Assembly (NCBI RefSeq): GCF_038024065.1 | Contig: NZ_CP150667.1 | Location: forward strand, 3,417,501-3,481,500 | DNA: 64,000 bases | From: Polaribacter sejongensis | GTDB taxonomy: Bacteria; Bacteroidota; Bacteroidia; Flavobacteriales; Flavobacteriaceae | Direction: 5' to 3' | Shown here: positions 53,185 through 62,710 of the stretch, one piece after another | How positions within the stretch are numbered: position 1 is the stretch's first letter | Layout: every line of letters starts with the position of its first letter | The notes under the pieces: model-generated | Database searches by the model: none | What the model was told of the DNA's origin: nothing | The model's input: the letters and a program-made list of their open reading frames with translations, nothing else | Translations under genes and position numbers: made by a program

Positions 53185-54153
53185 ATGAAAGGAATCGTAT
53201 ACAAATCTACAGGAAGTTGGTATCAAGTAAAAGCTGATAACGGAGAATTTTACAAATGTAGAATTAAAGGAAAATTCAGAATAAAAGACATCAAAAGTAC
53301 CAACCCAATTGCGGTTGGCGATAAAGTTGTGTTCGATTTAGAGAAAAAGAATGATGAAGAAACAGGTGTCATCAAAAAGATTTTAGATAGAGACAATTTT
53401 ATTGTTAGAAAATCTGTAAATCTTTCTAAACAGATCCACATAATTGCTTCTAATATAGACCAGGTTTTCTTATTAATTACTATTAACAATCCGCCTACAT
53501 TTACCACATTTATAGACCGATTTTTAGTAGCAACTAGAGCATATCGAATAGATACGATTTTAGTCTTTAATAAAATAGATTCTTATCAACTAGAAGAGCG
53601 TGCAGAAATTTTATACTTAAAAGATATTTACGAAGCTATTGGGTATCGTTGTGTAGAAGTTTCATCTACACAAAATAAAAATGTAGATACTATTAAAGAA
53701 ATAATGCTAGGTAAAACATCTATGTTTGTTGGGCATTCTGGGGTTGGTAAATCTACATTAGTAAATGCTATAGAACCTTCTTTAAACTTAAAAACAAAAG
53801 AAATTTCCGACCAACACAATCAAGGTAAACATACTACTACTTTCGCAGAAATGTTCGATTTAAGTTTCGATGCAAGAATAATAGACACACCAGGTATTAA
53901 AGGTTTTGGAGTGGTAGATATTGATAAATATGAATTAGGAGATTATTTTCCTGAGTTTTTTGCCTTAAAGCAAGACTGTAAATTCAATAATTGTATTCAT
54001 ACCAAAGAACCACAATGTGCTGTAAAAGAAGCGTTAGAAGAAGAGCGTGTTTCTTGGTCTCGTTATAAAAGTTACCTTCAAATTTTAAGTGGAGATGAGG
54101 AAAAAGAACATTTTAGAACAGATGTTTGGAACGAAGAAGATAATGAAGAGTAA
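53185..54153 (+). CDS. rsgA: Small ribosomal subunit biogenesis GTPase RsgA
   Basis: The protein has 322 residues: an OB-fold N-terminus, then a circularly permuted GTPase with G4 NKID (129-132) before G1 GHSGVGKS (183-190) and G3 DTPG (234-237), and a C-terminal zinc site (C265, C270, H272, C278). It acts late in 30S maturation. The dtd gene follows by 6 bases. Confidence 0.97.
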   Translation: MKGIVYKSTGSWYQVKADNGEFYKCRIKGKFRIKDIKSTNPIAVGDKVVFDLEKKNDEETGVIKKILDRDNFIVRKSVNLSKQIHIIASNIDQVFLLITINNPPTFTTFIDRFLVATRAYRIDTILVFNKIDSYQLEERAEILYLKDIYEAIGYRCVEVSSTQNKNVDTIKEIMLGKTSMFVGHSGVGKSTLVNAIEPSLNLKTKEISDQHNQGKHTTTFAEMFDLSFDARIIDTPGIKGFGVVDIDKYELGDYFPEFFALKQDCKFNNCIHTKEPQCAVKEALEEERVSWSRYKSYLQILSGDEEKEHFRTDVWNEEDNEE

Positions 54154-54159
54154 AACTTC

Positions 54160-54612
54160 ATGAAAATTGTAATTCAAAGAGTATCGGAAGCTAGTGTAAC
54201 TATTGATGAGAATAAAGTTTCGGAAATAAAAAACGGACTTTTAGTTTTATTAGGTATTGTTGATGATGATGCACAAGAAGATATTAATTTCTTGGTTCGA
54301 AAAACAGCCAATCTTCGCATTTTTAATGATGAAAATGAGGTGATGAACAAATCACTTATAGATGTTGATGGCGAAGTAATTGTTGTAAGTCAGTTTACGT
54401 TACAGGCATCTACCAAAAAAGGAAACAGACCCAGTTATATTAAGGCAGCAAGACCAGAAGTAGCCATTCCGTTGTATGAGAATTTTGTAGCAACCTTAGA
54501 AAAAGAACTCGGTAAAAAAGTACAAACAGGTCAGTTTGGTGCAGATATGAAAGTTGCTTTGGTAAATGATGGTCCGGTTACAATTATCATTGACTCTAAA
54601 AATAAAGAGTAA
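54160..54612 (+). CDS. dtd: D-aminoacyl-tRNA deacylase
   Basis: The protein has 150 residues, the family's normal length. It opens with MKIVIQRVSEASVTID and carries the two signature motifs SQFTLQA (active-site Thr/Ser loop) and the C-terminal NDGPVTIIID with the cross-subunit Gly-Pro. It hydrolyses D-amino acids from mischarged tRNAs. Co-transcribed with rsgA. Confidence 0.97.
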   Translation: MKIVIQRVSEASVTIDENKVSEIKNGLLVLLGIVDDDAQEDINFLVRKTANLRIFNDENEVMNKSLIDVDGEVIVVSQFTLQASTKKGNRPSYIKAARPEVAIPLYENFVATLEKELGKKVQTGQFGADMKVALVNDGPVTIIIDSKNKE

Positions 54613-54682
54613 TTTTTAAAAATGTAAAATGTTAATTTATCATAAAAATTATAATAATACTTTCCAAGGGAAATAAATAGTA

Positions 54683-54690
54683 TATATTTG
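54683..54690 (+). promoter_or_regulatory. -7 box of the YceI gene promoter
   Basis: TATATTTG matches TAnnTTTG and lies 44 bases before the ATG at 54734. No clear -33 TTTG is present, so recognition may be weaker or assisted. Confidence 0.55.
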
Positions 54691-54733
54691 CATCAGAATT
54701 TATATTAACAAAAAAATCAAAAAAATCAAAAAA

Positions 54734-55375
54734 ATGAAAAGAATAGTTTTATCATTAGTATTAGTAGCATCAGTTTTAACTGCATGTAAAGGAGAAAAGA
54801 AAGAAAAAGTAGAAGCTAAAGAAGCTGTAAAAGTAGAAGTTAATGTAGCTGAACGAAATAATGTTGATACTTCTGTATCTGTTTTAAATTGGGCAGGATC
54901 AAAACCAGGAGGAGCACATAACGGAACTATAGCTTTAAAAAGTGGAGGTTTATTAATAGAAGAAGGTAAACTTACTAGTGGTGAGTTTGTTATTGATATG
55001 ACTTCTATTGTAAATTTAGATATCCCTGCAGATAAAAAAGGAAACGCTAAATTAGTAGGACATTTAACTAGTGCAGACTTTTTTGATGTAGCTACATACC
55101 CAACATCTAGTTTTGTAATTACAAGCGTAAAAGAAGTTGAAGGGAAATTAGCTGTTACTGGAAATTTACAAATTAAAGATGTAACTAAAAGTATTACAAT
55201 ACCTGCAACAATTTCTACTGAAAACGGAGTAACAGTATTTACAAGTGAAACTTTTAATGTAGATAGAGCAGATTTTAACGTAAAATATGGTTCAAAATCT
55301 TTCTTTGATGATTTACAAGATAAATTTATAGATGATATTATGACTTTCTCTTTTGTTGTAAAAACGAAAGCGTAA
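54734..55375 (+). CDS. YceI-family lipoprotein
   Basis: The protein has 213 residues. The lipoprotein signal ends in VLTAC (Cys18), followed by a Lys/Glu-rich linker. The YceI lipocalin-like barrel follows (VLNWAGSKPGGAHNGTIALK, GEFVIDMTSI, HLTSADFFDVATYPTSSFVI, RADFNVKYGS). The family binds isoprenoid or other hydrophobic molecules in the periplasm. A perfect palindromic terminator follows. Confidence 0.93.
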   Translation: MKRIVLSLVLVASVLTACKGEKKEKVEAKEAVKVEVNVAERNNVDTSVSVLNWAGSKPGGAHNGTIALKSGGLLIEEGKLTSGEFVIDMTSIVNLDIPADKKGNAKLVGHLTSADFFDVATYPTSSFVITSVKEVEGKLAVTGNLQIKDVTKSITIPATISTENGVTVFTSETFNVDRADFNVKYGSKSFFDDLQDKFIDDIMTFSFVVKTKA

Positions 55376-55400
55376 ATTAGATTAATTCAAATTCAATTTT

Positions 55401-55446
55401 AGAGGCTAAAAACATATGTTTTTAGCCTCTTTTCTTTTTCTTTTTT
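55401..55446 (+). terminator. Perfect palindromic terminator after the YceI gene
   Basis: Both 15-base halves (AGAGGCTAAAAACAT at 55401-55415 and its exact complement at 55416-55430) form the stem, followed by a T/C-rich tail. TAACTTTG at 55448-55455, right behind it, may be the -7 box for the next gene. Confidence 0.85.
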
Positions 55447-55476
55447 TTAACTTTGGACTGCTATCCCTATAATTGT

Positions 55477-57390
55477 ATGAAAAAGTTTATTACCCTATGT
55501 CTATTTATTTCCCTATTTTCAATAACCACTACTTTTAGTCAAAAAGAAAACTACACTTCCTTATTAATTCCCAGTGCTTTAAAAGAAGATGCAAATGCAG
55601 TTGTTAGAGACAATTCTTTAGAAATTACTATTGAAGATGTAGATGCAATGACGGTGTTTAAAAAAGAAGTAATTACTGTTTTAAATAAATTGGGAGACAA
55701 TTATGTTAGTATGTCTGCTCATTATGATGACGATACAAAAATAACAGAACTTTCCGCTACTATTTATGATGCTTTTGGTAGTGAGATTAAAAAGTATAAG
55801 GAAAGAGATTTTTTAGATGTAAGTGCTGTAAGTGGAGGAACTTTGTATTCTGATTCTAGAGTAAAATATGTAGATTATACACCAATTTCTTATCCGTACA
55901 CAGTAGTTTTTGAATCTGAATATAAAACATCTTCAACAGGTTTTATTCCTAGTTGGTTTCCCGTAGAAAGTTATTTTTTATCCATCGAAAAAAGTAGCTA
56001 CAAACTTCTAAATCCGAAACATTTTACCATCAGAAAAAAAGAGAAAAACTTTCATTCTTATTCTATAGAAAATACTTCTACGGCGTTTAATGTAAACTAC
56101 GCCATAAAGAATCAAAAAGTGGTGAAATATGAAAACAATGCGCCTTTATCTATAGATATTATGCCTCATTTATTGGTTGGCGTAAATCAATTTGCTTTAA
56201 AAAAAATAGTGGGAGAAGCAACTAATTGGAGTGAGTTTGGCAAGTGGCGTTATGATTATTTAAAAAATGGAAATGACGAACTGTCTGAGGCTATAAAAGC
56301 AAAGGTTAGACTATTGGTAGAAGGTGTTACAGAACCAATAGAAAAAGCCAAAATTGTCTATGCTTTTATGCAAAATAAAACACGCTATATAAGTGTGCAA
56401 GAAGGTGTTGGTGGTTGGATGCCAATACCTGCTAATGAAGTAGATAAAGTTGGTTATGGAGATTGTAAAGGATTAACGAATTATACCAAAACACTATTAG
56501 ATGCAGTTGGCGTAAAATCTCATTATGCAGTAATTTGGGCAGGAGCAGATCAACGAGATGTAGAAAAGGATTTTTTTGGAATGCAAGGAAATCATGTAAT
56601 CTTAAACATACCAAATAATGGAAATGATATTTGGTTAGAATGTACCAGTCAAACAATTCCGTTTGGTTTTTTAGGAGATTTTACAGATGACAGAAATGTT
56701 TTGGTAATGACGCCAGAAGGAGGTATTATTAAACGAACACCAGCGTATAAAGACGAAACAAACCTTCAAGAAATAAAAGCTACTATTCAGCTAGAAAAAA
56801 ACGGGAGTTTATCTGCTAGTTTAAATAGAGTTTCTAACGGGATTAAATATGATGACAAATCGCATTATGAGAGATTTACCGAAGAAGAGCTTGTTAAGAA
56901 TTACAAATCTAACGTTTGGGACTATAATAATAACTTAGAAATAACGGATGTAGATTTACTAAATGATAAAGAAAAAGTAGTCTTTAAAGAAGATCTAAAG
57001 ATGACTGTTAAAAGTTATGCTTCTGTAAATGAACAAGAATATCTATTTAGAGTAAATGTTTTTAATAAAAATAGCTTTGTACCTAAAAGATATAGAAGTA
57101 GAAAATTGCCTTTAAAAATTTCTAGAGGTTATAAAGATGATACAAGGTATGAGTTTAAGCTACCAGAAGGATATGTCTTAAGTAGTTTACCTTCAGAAAA
57201 AGTGCTTTCTACAAAATTTGGAGCCTACAAAGTAACTTTTACTAAAATTGATGATACCACTTTTACCTATCATAAGTCCATGGTTATTAAGGCAGGTGTT
57301 TATCTGAAAGAAGATTATAGTGAGTATCGAAATTTCCGAAAAAGTATTGCTAAATATGAAAAATTAAGAATTGCAATCACCCAAAAATAG
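55477..57390 (+). CDS. Exported DUF3857/transglutaminase-like protein
   Basis: The start at 55477 is preferred over 55453 because a signal peptide (FITLCLFISLFSITTTFSQ) follows it directly; product 637 residues. A DUF3857 beta domain (about 40-260) precedes a transglutaminase-like core with the Cys of GYGDCKGLTNY, His of GNHVILNI and a following Asp (NDIWLEC). A DUF3858-type beta domain closes the protein. Such proteins are widespread in Bacteroidota envelopes; crosslinking, protease or structural roles are unproved. Confidence 0.88.
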   Translation: MKKFITLCLFISLFSITTTFSQKENYTSLLIPSALKEDANAVVRDNSLEITIEDVDAMTVFKKEVITVLNKLGDNYVSMSAHYDDDTKITELSATIYDAFGSEIKKYKERDFLDVSAVSGGTLYSDSRVKYVDYTPISYPYTVVFESEYKTSSTGFIPSWFPVESYFLSIEKSSYKLLNPKHFTIRKKEKNFHSYSIENTSTAFNVNYAIKNQKVVKYENNAPLSIDIMPHLLVGVNQFALKKIVGEATNWSEFGKWRYDYLKNGNDELSEAIKAKVRLLVEGVTEPIEKAKIVYAFMQNKTRYISVQEGVGGWMPIPANEVDKVGYGDCKGLTNYTKTLLDAVGVKSHYAVIWAGADQRDVEKDFFGMQGNHVILNIPNNGNDIWLECTSQTIPFGFLGDFTDDRNVLVMTPEGGIIKRTPAYKDETNLQEIKATIQLEKNGSLSASLNRVSNGIKYDDKSHYERFTEEELVKNYKSNVWDYNNNLEITDVDLLNDKEKVVFKEDLKMTVKSYASVNEQEYLFRVNVFNKNSFVPKRYRSRKLPLKISRGYKDDTRYEFKLPEGYVLSSLPSEKVLSTKFGAYKVTFTKIDDTTFTYHKSMVIKAGVYLKEDYSEYRNFRKSIAKYEKLRIAITQK

Positions 57391-57584
57391 AAGCAACCTT
57401 CTAGGTTCTAAATTGGTGTTTAAAGCTCATTTAAAAATAGAAAAAGCAATTTATCTGTATTAATATAAGTAAAACATAATTTGAGTTGTTTATTTTTCTT
57501 TTTTGCTAAAAAGAATGGTAGTCAAGGATTCAATTTGCGTAGTTTCTTCTAAAATCGTAACATTACAGAACTAAAATGTGAAGT

Positions 57585-59072
57585 ATGCCAGAGGATAAAA
57601 ATCTTTCAGAAATAAATATTGAAGATCAAAAAATTATTGAAAATAAAGAACTTAATATTTGGGAGGCTTTGCTTCCTGTTTTTGCCTTGGTTGGTATGTT
57701 GTTTTACAACGTGTTTTTTGTATATGGAGATGATGCTTTAAGTGGTAGTAATCAATTTCTATTAATAATGGGTGCGGCTGTTGCGGCACTTGTTGGTTTT
57801 AAAAATAAGGTTTCTTATAAACAAATGATTGATGAAGTTTCAGAAAATTTAAAATCTACTTCTGGTGCAATATTAATTTTATTAATGGTTGGTGCACTCG
57901 CAGGAACCTGGTTAATAAGTGGTATTATCCCTTCAATGATTTATTATGGGTTACAGATTTTAAATCCAACAATATTTTTAGCAGCTTCCGTAGTTATATG
58001 TGCAATTATTTCTGTGGCAACTGGTAGTTCTTGGACAACCTCTGCAACAGTAGGTATTGCTTTAGTTGGTATTGGTAATACCCTAGGTATTTCTGCAGGT
58101 ATGACGGCAGGTGCGGTTTTATCTGGTGCTTATTTTGGAGATAAAATGTCTCCATTATCAGATACCACAAATCTTGCGCCAACAATGGCAGGAGGAGATT
58201 TGTTTACACACATAAAATATATGTCGTTAACAACAGTGCCAACAATTTTAATTACATTATTGGTTTTTATAATTATTGGTTTTTCAATAGAAACTACAGG
58301 TACACCAGATATATCAGATAAATTAGCGGCTATCGATGGTGCTTTTAATATTTCTCCTTGGTTATTTATAGTTCCTGTTACTGTAATTGTTCTAATTATA
58401 AAAAAAACAGAGCCTTTAATAGCGTTATTAGCGGGTACTTTATTAGCAGGTGTTGTTGCTGTAATTGCACAGCCACATATAGTAATGAACGTAGCTGGTG
58501 CAGAATCTTTAACTTTTAATTCGGCTTATAAAGGAGTTATGAATGCAATAACTGTAGATACCTCAGTAGAAACTACCAGTAAAGAATTGAATGATTTATT
58601 TTCAGCTGGAGGAATGAATGGTATGTTAGGTACGATTTGGTTGATCATTTGTGCAATGGTTTTTGGTGGGGTTATGGATGCTATCGGTGCACTGGCTAGA
58701 ATTAGTAAAGCATTATTAAGTTTGGCAAGTTCTGTTTTTGGTCTTTTTGCAAGTACGGTTGCAAGTTGTTTGGCTTTAAATATTACAGCTTCAGATCAAT
58801 ATTTAGCAATTGTAATTCCGGGTAAAATGTTTAAAAAAGCCTATGAAGACAAAGGTTTGGCGCCAGAAAACTTAAGTAGAACTTTAGAAGATTCTGGTAC
58901 AGTAACTTCTGTTTTAATACCTTGGAATACCTGTGGAGCTTATCAATCTGGGGTTTTAGGTGTAAGCGTTTCTGAATACTTCTTCTTTGCTGTTTTTAAT
59001 TGGTTGAGTCCTATTATGACATTAATTTTTGCTGCTTTCAATATTAAAATTAAACAGCTTGTTAAAAAATAA
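57585..59072 (+). CDS. nhaC: NhaC-family Na+/H+ antiporter
   Basis: The protein has 495 residues and about 11-12 hydrophobic segments. Family motifs: SVATGSSWTTSATVGIALVG, GAVLSGAYFGDKMSPLSDTTNL and ALNITASDQYLAIVIPGKMF, the conserved core of the NhaC/ion-transporter superfamily. It exports Na+ in exchange for H+, as expected in a marine organism. The following GNAT frame overlaps its 3' end. Confidence 0.92.
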   Translation: MPEDKNLSEINIEDQKIIENKELNIWEALLPVFALVGMLFYNVFFVYGDDALSGSNQFLLIMGAAVAALVGFKNKVSYKQMIDEVSENLKSTSGAILILLMVGALAGTWLISGIIPSMIYYGLQILNPTIFLAASVVICAIISVATGSSWTTSATVGIALVGIGNTLGISAGMTAGAVLSGAYFGDKMSPLSDTTNLAPTMAGGDLFTHIKYMSLTTVPTILITLLVFIIIGFSIETTGTPDISDKLAAIDGAFNISPWLFIVPVTVIVLIIKKTEPLIALLAGTLLAGVVAVIAQPHIVMNVAGAESLTFNSAYKGVMNAITVDTSVETTSKELNDLFSAGGMNGMLGTIWLIICAMVFGGVMDAIGALARISKALLSLASSVFGLFASTVASCLALNITASDQYLAIVIPGKMFKKAYEDKGLAPENLSRTLEDSGTVTSVLIPWNTCGAYQSGVLGVSVSEYFFFAVFNWLSPIMTLIFAAFNIKIKQLVKK

Positions 59073-59526
59073 TACAATAGTTGTTGCAACTATTTCTGAT
59101 GCAAAAATACTTACTGAAGTTGCTTTAAAATCGAAAGCTTTTTGGGGCTATTCTAATGAGTTGATAGAAGGTTGGCGAGCAGATCTTACGGTAACCTCTA
59201 GAACGATACAAACTTGCCAAGTGTATAAGTATATGATTAATGACGAAGTTGTTGGTTTTTATGTTTTAAATACTCCAAATGAAGAACTGGTAAAATTAGA
59301 AATGTTATTTGTTTTACCTCTTTTTATAGGTAAAGGAATCGGGAAAGAATTATTAGAGCATGCTTTAAACAAAGCAATAATTTCTAATGCAAACAAGATA
59401 GAATTAGTGGCAGACCCAAATGCAATTCCTTTTTATAAATCGCAAGGGTTTCTAGTGAAAGAACAAATAGGTAGTGCTATTTTAGGTCGTTTTTTGTCTT
59501 TAATGCAAAAAGATTTAAAACAATAG
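59059..59526 (+). CDS. GNAT-family N-acetyltransferase
   Basis: The open frame has no ATG near its start. The candidate start is TTG at 59059, overlapping nhaC by 14 bases; an earlier TTG at 59029 is less likely. About 155 residues. The GNAT fold is clear: VVATISDAKILTEVALKSK, KLEMLFVLPLFIGKGIGKELLEHAL with the acetyl-CoA loop, and AIPFYKSQGFLVKEQ. Substrate unknown. Its end overlaps the tail of the oppositely oriented small membrane-protein gene by 50 bases. Confidence 0.82.
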   Translation: MLKNNTIVVATISDAKILTEVALKSKAFWGYSNELIEGWRADLTVTSRTIQTCQVYKYMINDEVVGFYVLNTPNEELVKLEMLFVLPLFIGKGIGKELLEHALNKAIISNANKIELVADPNAIPFYKSQGFLVKEQIGSAILGRFLSLMQKDLKQ

Positions 59527-59731
59527 AAACTATTAAAAGCAACCACGGACTTCCGTGTAGCAAAACATCAAACCAGTCTTTAGCTTGCATTGCTTGTTCT
59601 CCAGAAAAAGCACTTCCACCTATAATCCATTCAATTTTGCCTAAAATATGTGGTGGATTAAAAGGAGCAAGGCCTAATGTTAAACTAGCAAGTAAAAAGA
59701 GTTTCCAGTTATCTTTAAGTTGTTTTATCAT
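59477..59731 (-). CDS. Small two-helix membrane protein
   Basis: The protein has 84 residues, with two hydrophobic segments (WKLFLLASLTLGLAPF and WLLLIVSIVLNLFALK) around a short loop with PHILGKIEWIIGG. Similar short proteins are found in Flavobacteriaceae with vague transporter-associated names; no function can be stated. It is convergent with the GNAT gene, overlapping it tail to tail. Confidence 0.65.
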   Translation of the reverse strand: MIKQLKDNWKLFLLASLTLGLAPFNPPHILGKIEWIIGGSAFSGEQAMQAKDWFDVLLHGSPWLLLIVSIVLNLFALKTKNDLK

Positions 59732-59779
59732 TTTTTTGATGGTATCATAAGAGAAAATACTTTATCCGTCAGATTGTGA

Positions 59780-61750
59780 CTATATAAACCAGTTCCAAAC
59801 CAATCCAAAACGGATGACAAAATCTCTATAAGGGTAGTTAGGCGCAGAGTAATAATTTTTCTCTGTAAAGCTAGAAGTTACATTTTCTATTTTTAAAAAC
59901 AAACGCGTTCTTCGTACTTGTGCATTAAAGAAAACATCTACAGAAGGGAAACCTATTTCTTGGTCATTCTGTAAGGTAAACTCTGCTAATAACGGATTAT
60001 AAGCATTCATTTTATACTTTGTAAAGTAGTTAAAAGTGGCCCCAATATTTACCAGCATTGGTTTCCCTTTAAACCAATAATCTTGGTAATATAATGTGTT
60101 TCTAGTAACCAATTCTGGTACTCTAAAAACCGAACTACCGCTACTTACATTTTGATACATTATGGTATTGTCTAAAGCAAACTTTTTTATCCTAAACTCT
60201 TTACTTGCTTTTACCTTTAAATATGAAATCTGGCCATCAAACTGTTGTGGTTTGTTATTTTCATCAAAATACGTATAGTTGTCAATATTGGTAAAATTTA
60301 ACGAAGCATTTAACCATTTAGAACTTAAATCGAACCCTAAATCTCTTGTGTTAACAGAACTAAAGTCATTATACCAGTTGTAATCATCATATTTACTTTG
60401 ATGTAATAAAGTGTTGAAATTTGGTGACTTAGAACTAATTAATAAACTACCTTTTACAGCAAAAAGACTATCTTTTTTGTACAAAGCTTCTCCTTGTAGA
60501 AAACTCCCAGACAACCTGCCACTTCCTGGAGATAAATTACCTGTTGCATTTAAATGAAAGTTTTTAATTCTAGCATTCCAATCTGCACCCACAGAAATAG
60601 CATTTCCTTCTAATTTTATTTTAGAAATATTACTATTAGAATTTAAAATTGAATCATATCCGTAAGAATAACTAGAAAGATTTACTTTGGCTTTAAATTT
60701 ACCAAGTACATATTTAGAATTAAACTCTAAGTTCATTTCATTATTTGTAATGGTATTTTTAGCCTGGTTATTGCTTGCTCCAGAAGCATTAGATTCTCCA
60801 AAAAAATCTGTTGTTATTGTAGGTTGTGTAAAACTATATTCTTTAGTTTCTGTAGTAAATACGTGTCCTATTTTTAAGTTGCTAAAATCTGTTTTATTAA
60901 TGGTGTCTTTATTTGCCAATAATTTATAACTATGTTCTAAATAAACTCTTCTACCTTCAAAATCATTTTCTGCATCATCTAAATTTACATCCAAATAAGA
61001 TCTAGTACTATAGTCGGAATCGTTGCTTTCAAACTTATCAATTTCAGCTTGTGGTAAGCCACCACTTTCCTCATTAAAGAAATCTTGAGAAGTTAAATGT
61101 CCACGGATTTCATATTGATTATCTTCTGTTCTGTAGTGAAAAGCACCTCTAAAATTTCCATGACTAGCCAAAGACCTTCTATAAGCACCTAAAGAACGAA
61201 TTCCTTTGTAAGAAAGAGAAACATTAAGTCTTCGAGAAAAATTAACAGTAAAAATAGCATCTAAAACTTGTCCCTGTTGTAAACCAGTTCTGTAAGTTAT
61301 CTCTGTAGTTGGTGTTGGTACTTCATAATATTTTATTTCGTCGATATCTAAATAACTAAACTGTTTTGCAGTAAAACCAATATCTGGCATTAACTTTAGA
61401 TTGCTAAAATCATATCCTAAATTAGTAAAAGTTTGCCCTTGATTATGAAAACCCAATAACTCAAAATTATCAGTACGCAAATAATTGAATTTATAATCCT
61501 TCTGAATCGATAAAGTGGTGTCTATATAAGTAGTATCTCTTTGGTGAGAAAATATTTTATAATCCGTATATTTTGTCTTTCCAGATAAAGTTACAGAGAT
61601 TTCACCAGAATTTTTAATAGAATCATTCTGAGAATTAGGATTCCTTCCTAAGCCATTTCCTCCACTTCCCAACTGAAAATCTGTTTGAGAGTATAGCGTG
61701 TTTGTTATAAATAAAACAAGTATTGATAAGAAAAATAACGATTTGTTCAT
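59780..61750 (-). CDS. Putative porin (large Bacteroidota beta-barrel protein)
   Basis: The start is taken at the eighth codon of the open frame, the ATG leading into a signal peptide (LFFLSILVLFITNTLYSQ); the frame itself opens seven codons earlier with a non-ATG codon. About 656 residues, almost all alternating amphipathic strands, with an early LGSGGNGLGRNP turn and an aromatic C-terminal strand (RDFVIRFGLVWNWFI). This fits the Bacteroidota putative porin family (Porin_10 type). It is divergent from rnhB. Confidence 0.8.
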   Translation of the reverse strand: MNKSLFFLSILVLFITNTLYSQTDFQLGSGGNGLGRNPNSQNDSIKNSGEISVTLSGKTKYTDYKIFSHQRDTTYIDTTLSIQKDYKFNYLRTDNFELLGFHNQGQTFTNLGYDFSNLKLMPDIGFTAKQFSYLDIDEIKYYEVPTPTTEITYRTGLQQGQVLDAIFTVNFSRRLNVSLSYKGIRSLGAYRRSLASHGNFRGAFHYRTEDNQYEIRGHLTSQDFFNEESGGLPQAEIDKFESNDSDYSTRSYLDVNLDDAENDFEGRRVYLEHSYKLLANKDTINKTDFSNLKIGHVFTTETKEYSFTQPTITTDFFGESNASGASNNQAKNTITNNEMNLEFNSKYVLGKFKAKVNLSSYSYGYDSILNSNSNISKIKLEGNAISVGADWNARIKNFHLNATGNLSPGSGRLSGSFLQGEALYKKDSLFAVKGSLLISSKSPNFNTLLHQSKYDDYNWYNDFSSVNTRDLGFDLSSKWLNASLNFTNIDNYTYFDENNKPQQFDGQISYLKVKASKEFRIKKFALDNTIMYQNVSSGSSVFRVPELVTRNTLYYQDYWFKGKPMLVNIGATFNYFTKYKMNAYNPLLAEFTLQNDQEIGFPSVDVFFNAQVRRTRLFLKIENVTSSFTEKNYYSAPNYPYRDFVIRFGLVWNWFI

Positions 61751-61925
61751 AGATTGTTTCTGCAATGGCAAATGTAAAATAATTTAACGAAAAGATTCGT
61801 TAATAATTATCATGAAATCTGTTAATTAAACTATATTTTTCACCTTTTATTTTAAGTTTCCTTAAAAAAGAGCCATTCCTATAGAAACAAGAACCTAAAA
61901 GAAAAAGTTTTCTTTTCTTTGCAAA

Positions 61926-62525
61926 ATGTTAGCATCAAATTATAGTGGTTTTATTTTAGAAGCAGGTACAGACGAGGCCGGCAGAGGTTGTTTATGCGGT
62001 CCTGTAGTTGCGGCAGCCGTAATTTTACCAAAAGATTTTACGCATCCTTTTTTAAATGATTCTAAGCAATTATCGGAAGCAAAGCGAGATGAATTACGTC
62101 CGTTTATAGAAAATAATGCCATTGCTTATGGCGTTTCTTTTGTTTGGCAAGAGGAAGTAGATCTCATAAATGTTTTGCAAGCCTCTATTACGGGCATGCA
62201 TCGTTCTATAGAGATGCTTAAAATACAGCCAGAATACATTATTGTAGACGGAAATAAATTTAGAGATTACAAAGATATTCCGCATGAAACCATTGTAAAA
62301 GGCGATGCAAAATATTTAAGTATTGCAGCAGCTTCTGTATTGGCAAAAACCTATAGAGATGAGTATATGGCAAAGATTCACAAAGAATTTCCTATGTATA
62401 ATTGGGCTAAAAATAAAGGGTATCCAACCAAAGAACATAGAAACGGAATTAGAGAGTTTGGAGCAACTAAATACCATAGAAAAACGTTTAAATTGCTACC
62501 AGAACAAATAAAATTAAAGCTGTAA
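61926..62525 (+). CDS. rnhB: Ribonuclease HII
   Basis: The protein has 199 residues. The active-site signature [20 protein letters not shown] contains D16 and E17. YIIVDGNKF supplies the third Asp, and [17 protein letters not shown] is the family's second signature. It removes ribonucleotides and RNA primers from RNA/DNA hybrids. Confidence 0.97.
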   Translation: MLASNYSGFILEAGTDEAGRGCLCGPVVAAAVILPKDFTHPFLNDSKQLSEAKRDELRPFIENNAIAYGVSFVWQEEVDLINVLQASITGMHRSIEMLKIQPEYIIVDGNKFRDYKDIPHETIVKGDAKYLSIAAASVLAKTYRDEYMAKIHKEFPMYNWAKNKGYPTKEHRNGIREFGATKYHRKTFKLLPEQIKLKL

Positions 62526-62700
62526 GTTGTTTTTTAGAAGCTATTTCCTGCTTTCACTACTCGCTTTTTTCGCCTAAAAAGACAAAAAAGAGCTCAAACA
62601 AACCGTTCAATCAGGGCTAAGCCATTTTGCTAACTTTTAAAAAATCTCATACAATTATTTCCTTTTTATTAAAAAACTTCAACTATTTTTACGCTCCAAA
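62526..62700. repeat. Second copy of the dispersed ACAAAAAAGAGCTCAAACAA element
   Basis: Sequence at about 62556-62615 (CTCGCTTTTTTCGCC, then ACAAAAAAGAGCTCAAACAA and TTCAATC) matches 52018-52072. The two copies differ in the middle. No gene is present between rnhB and the next gene. Confidence 0.7.
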
Positions 62701-62710
62701 ATTTTAAGTA

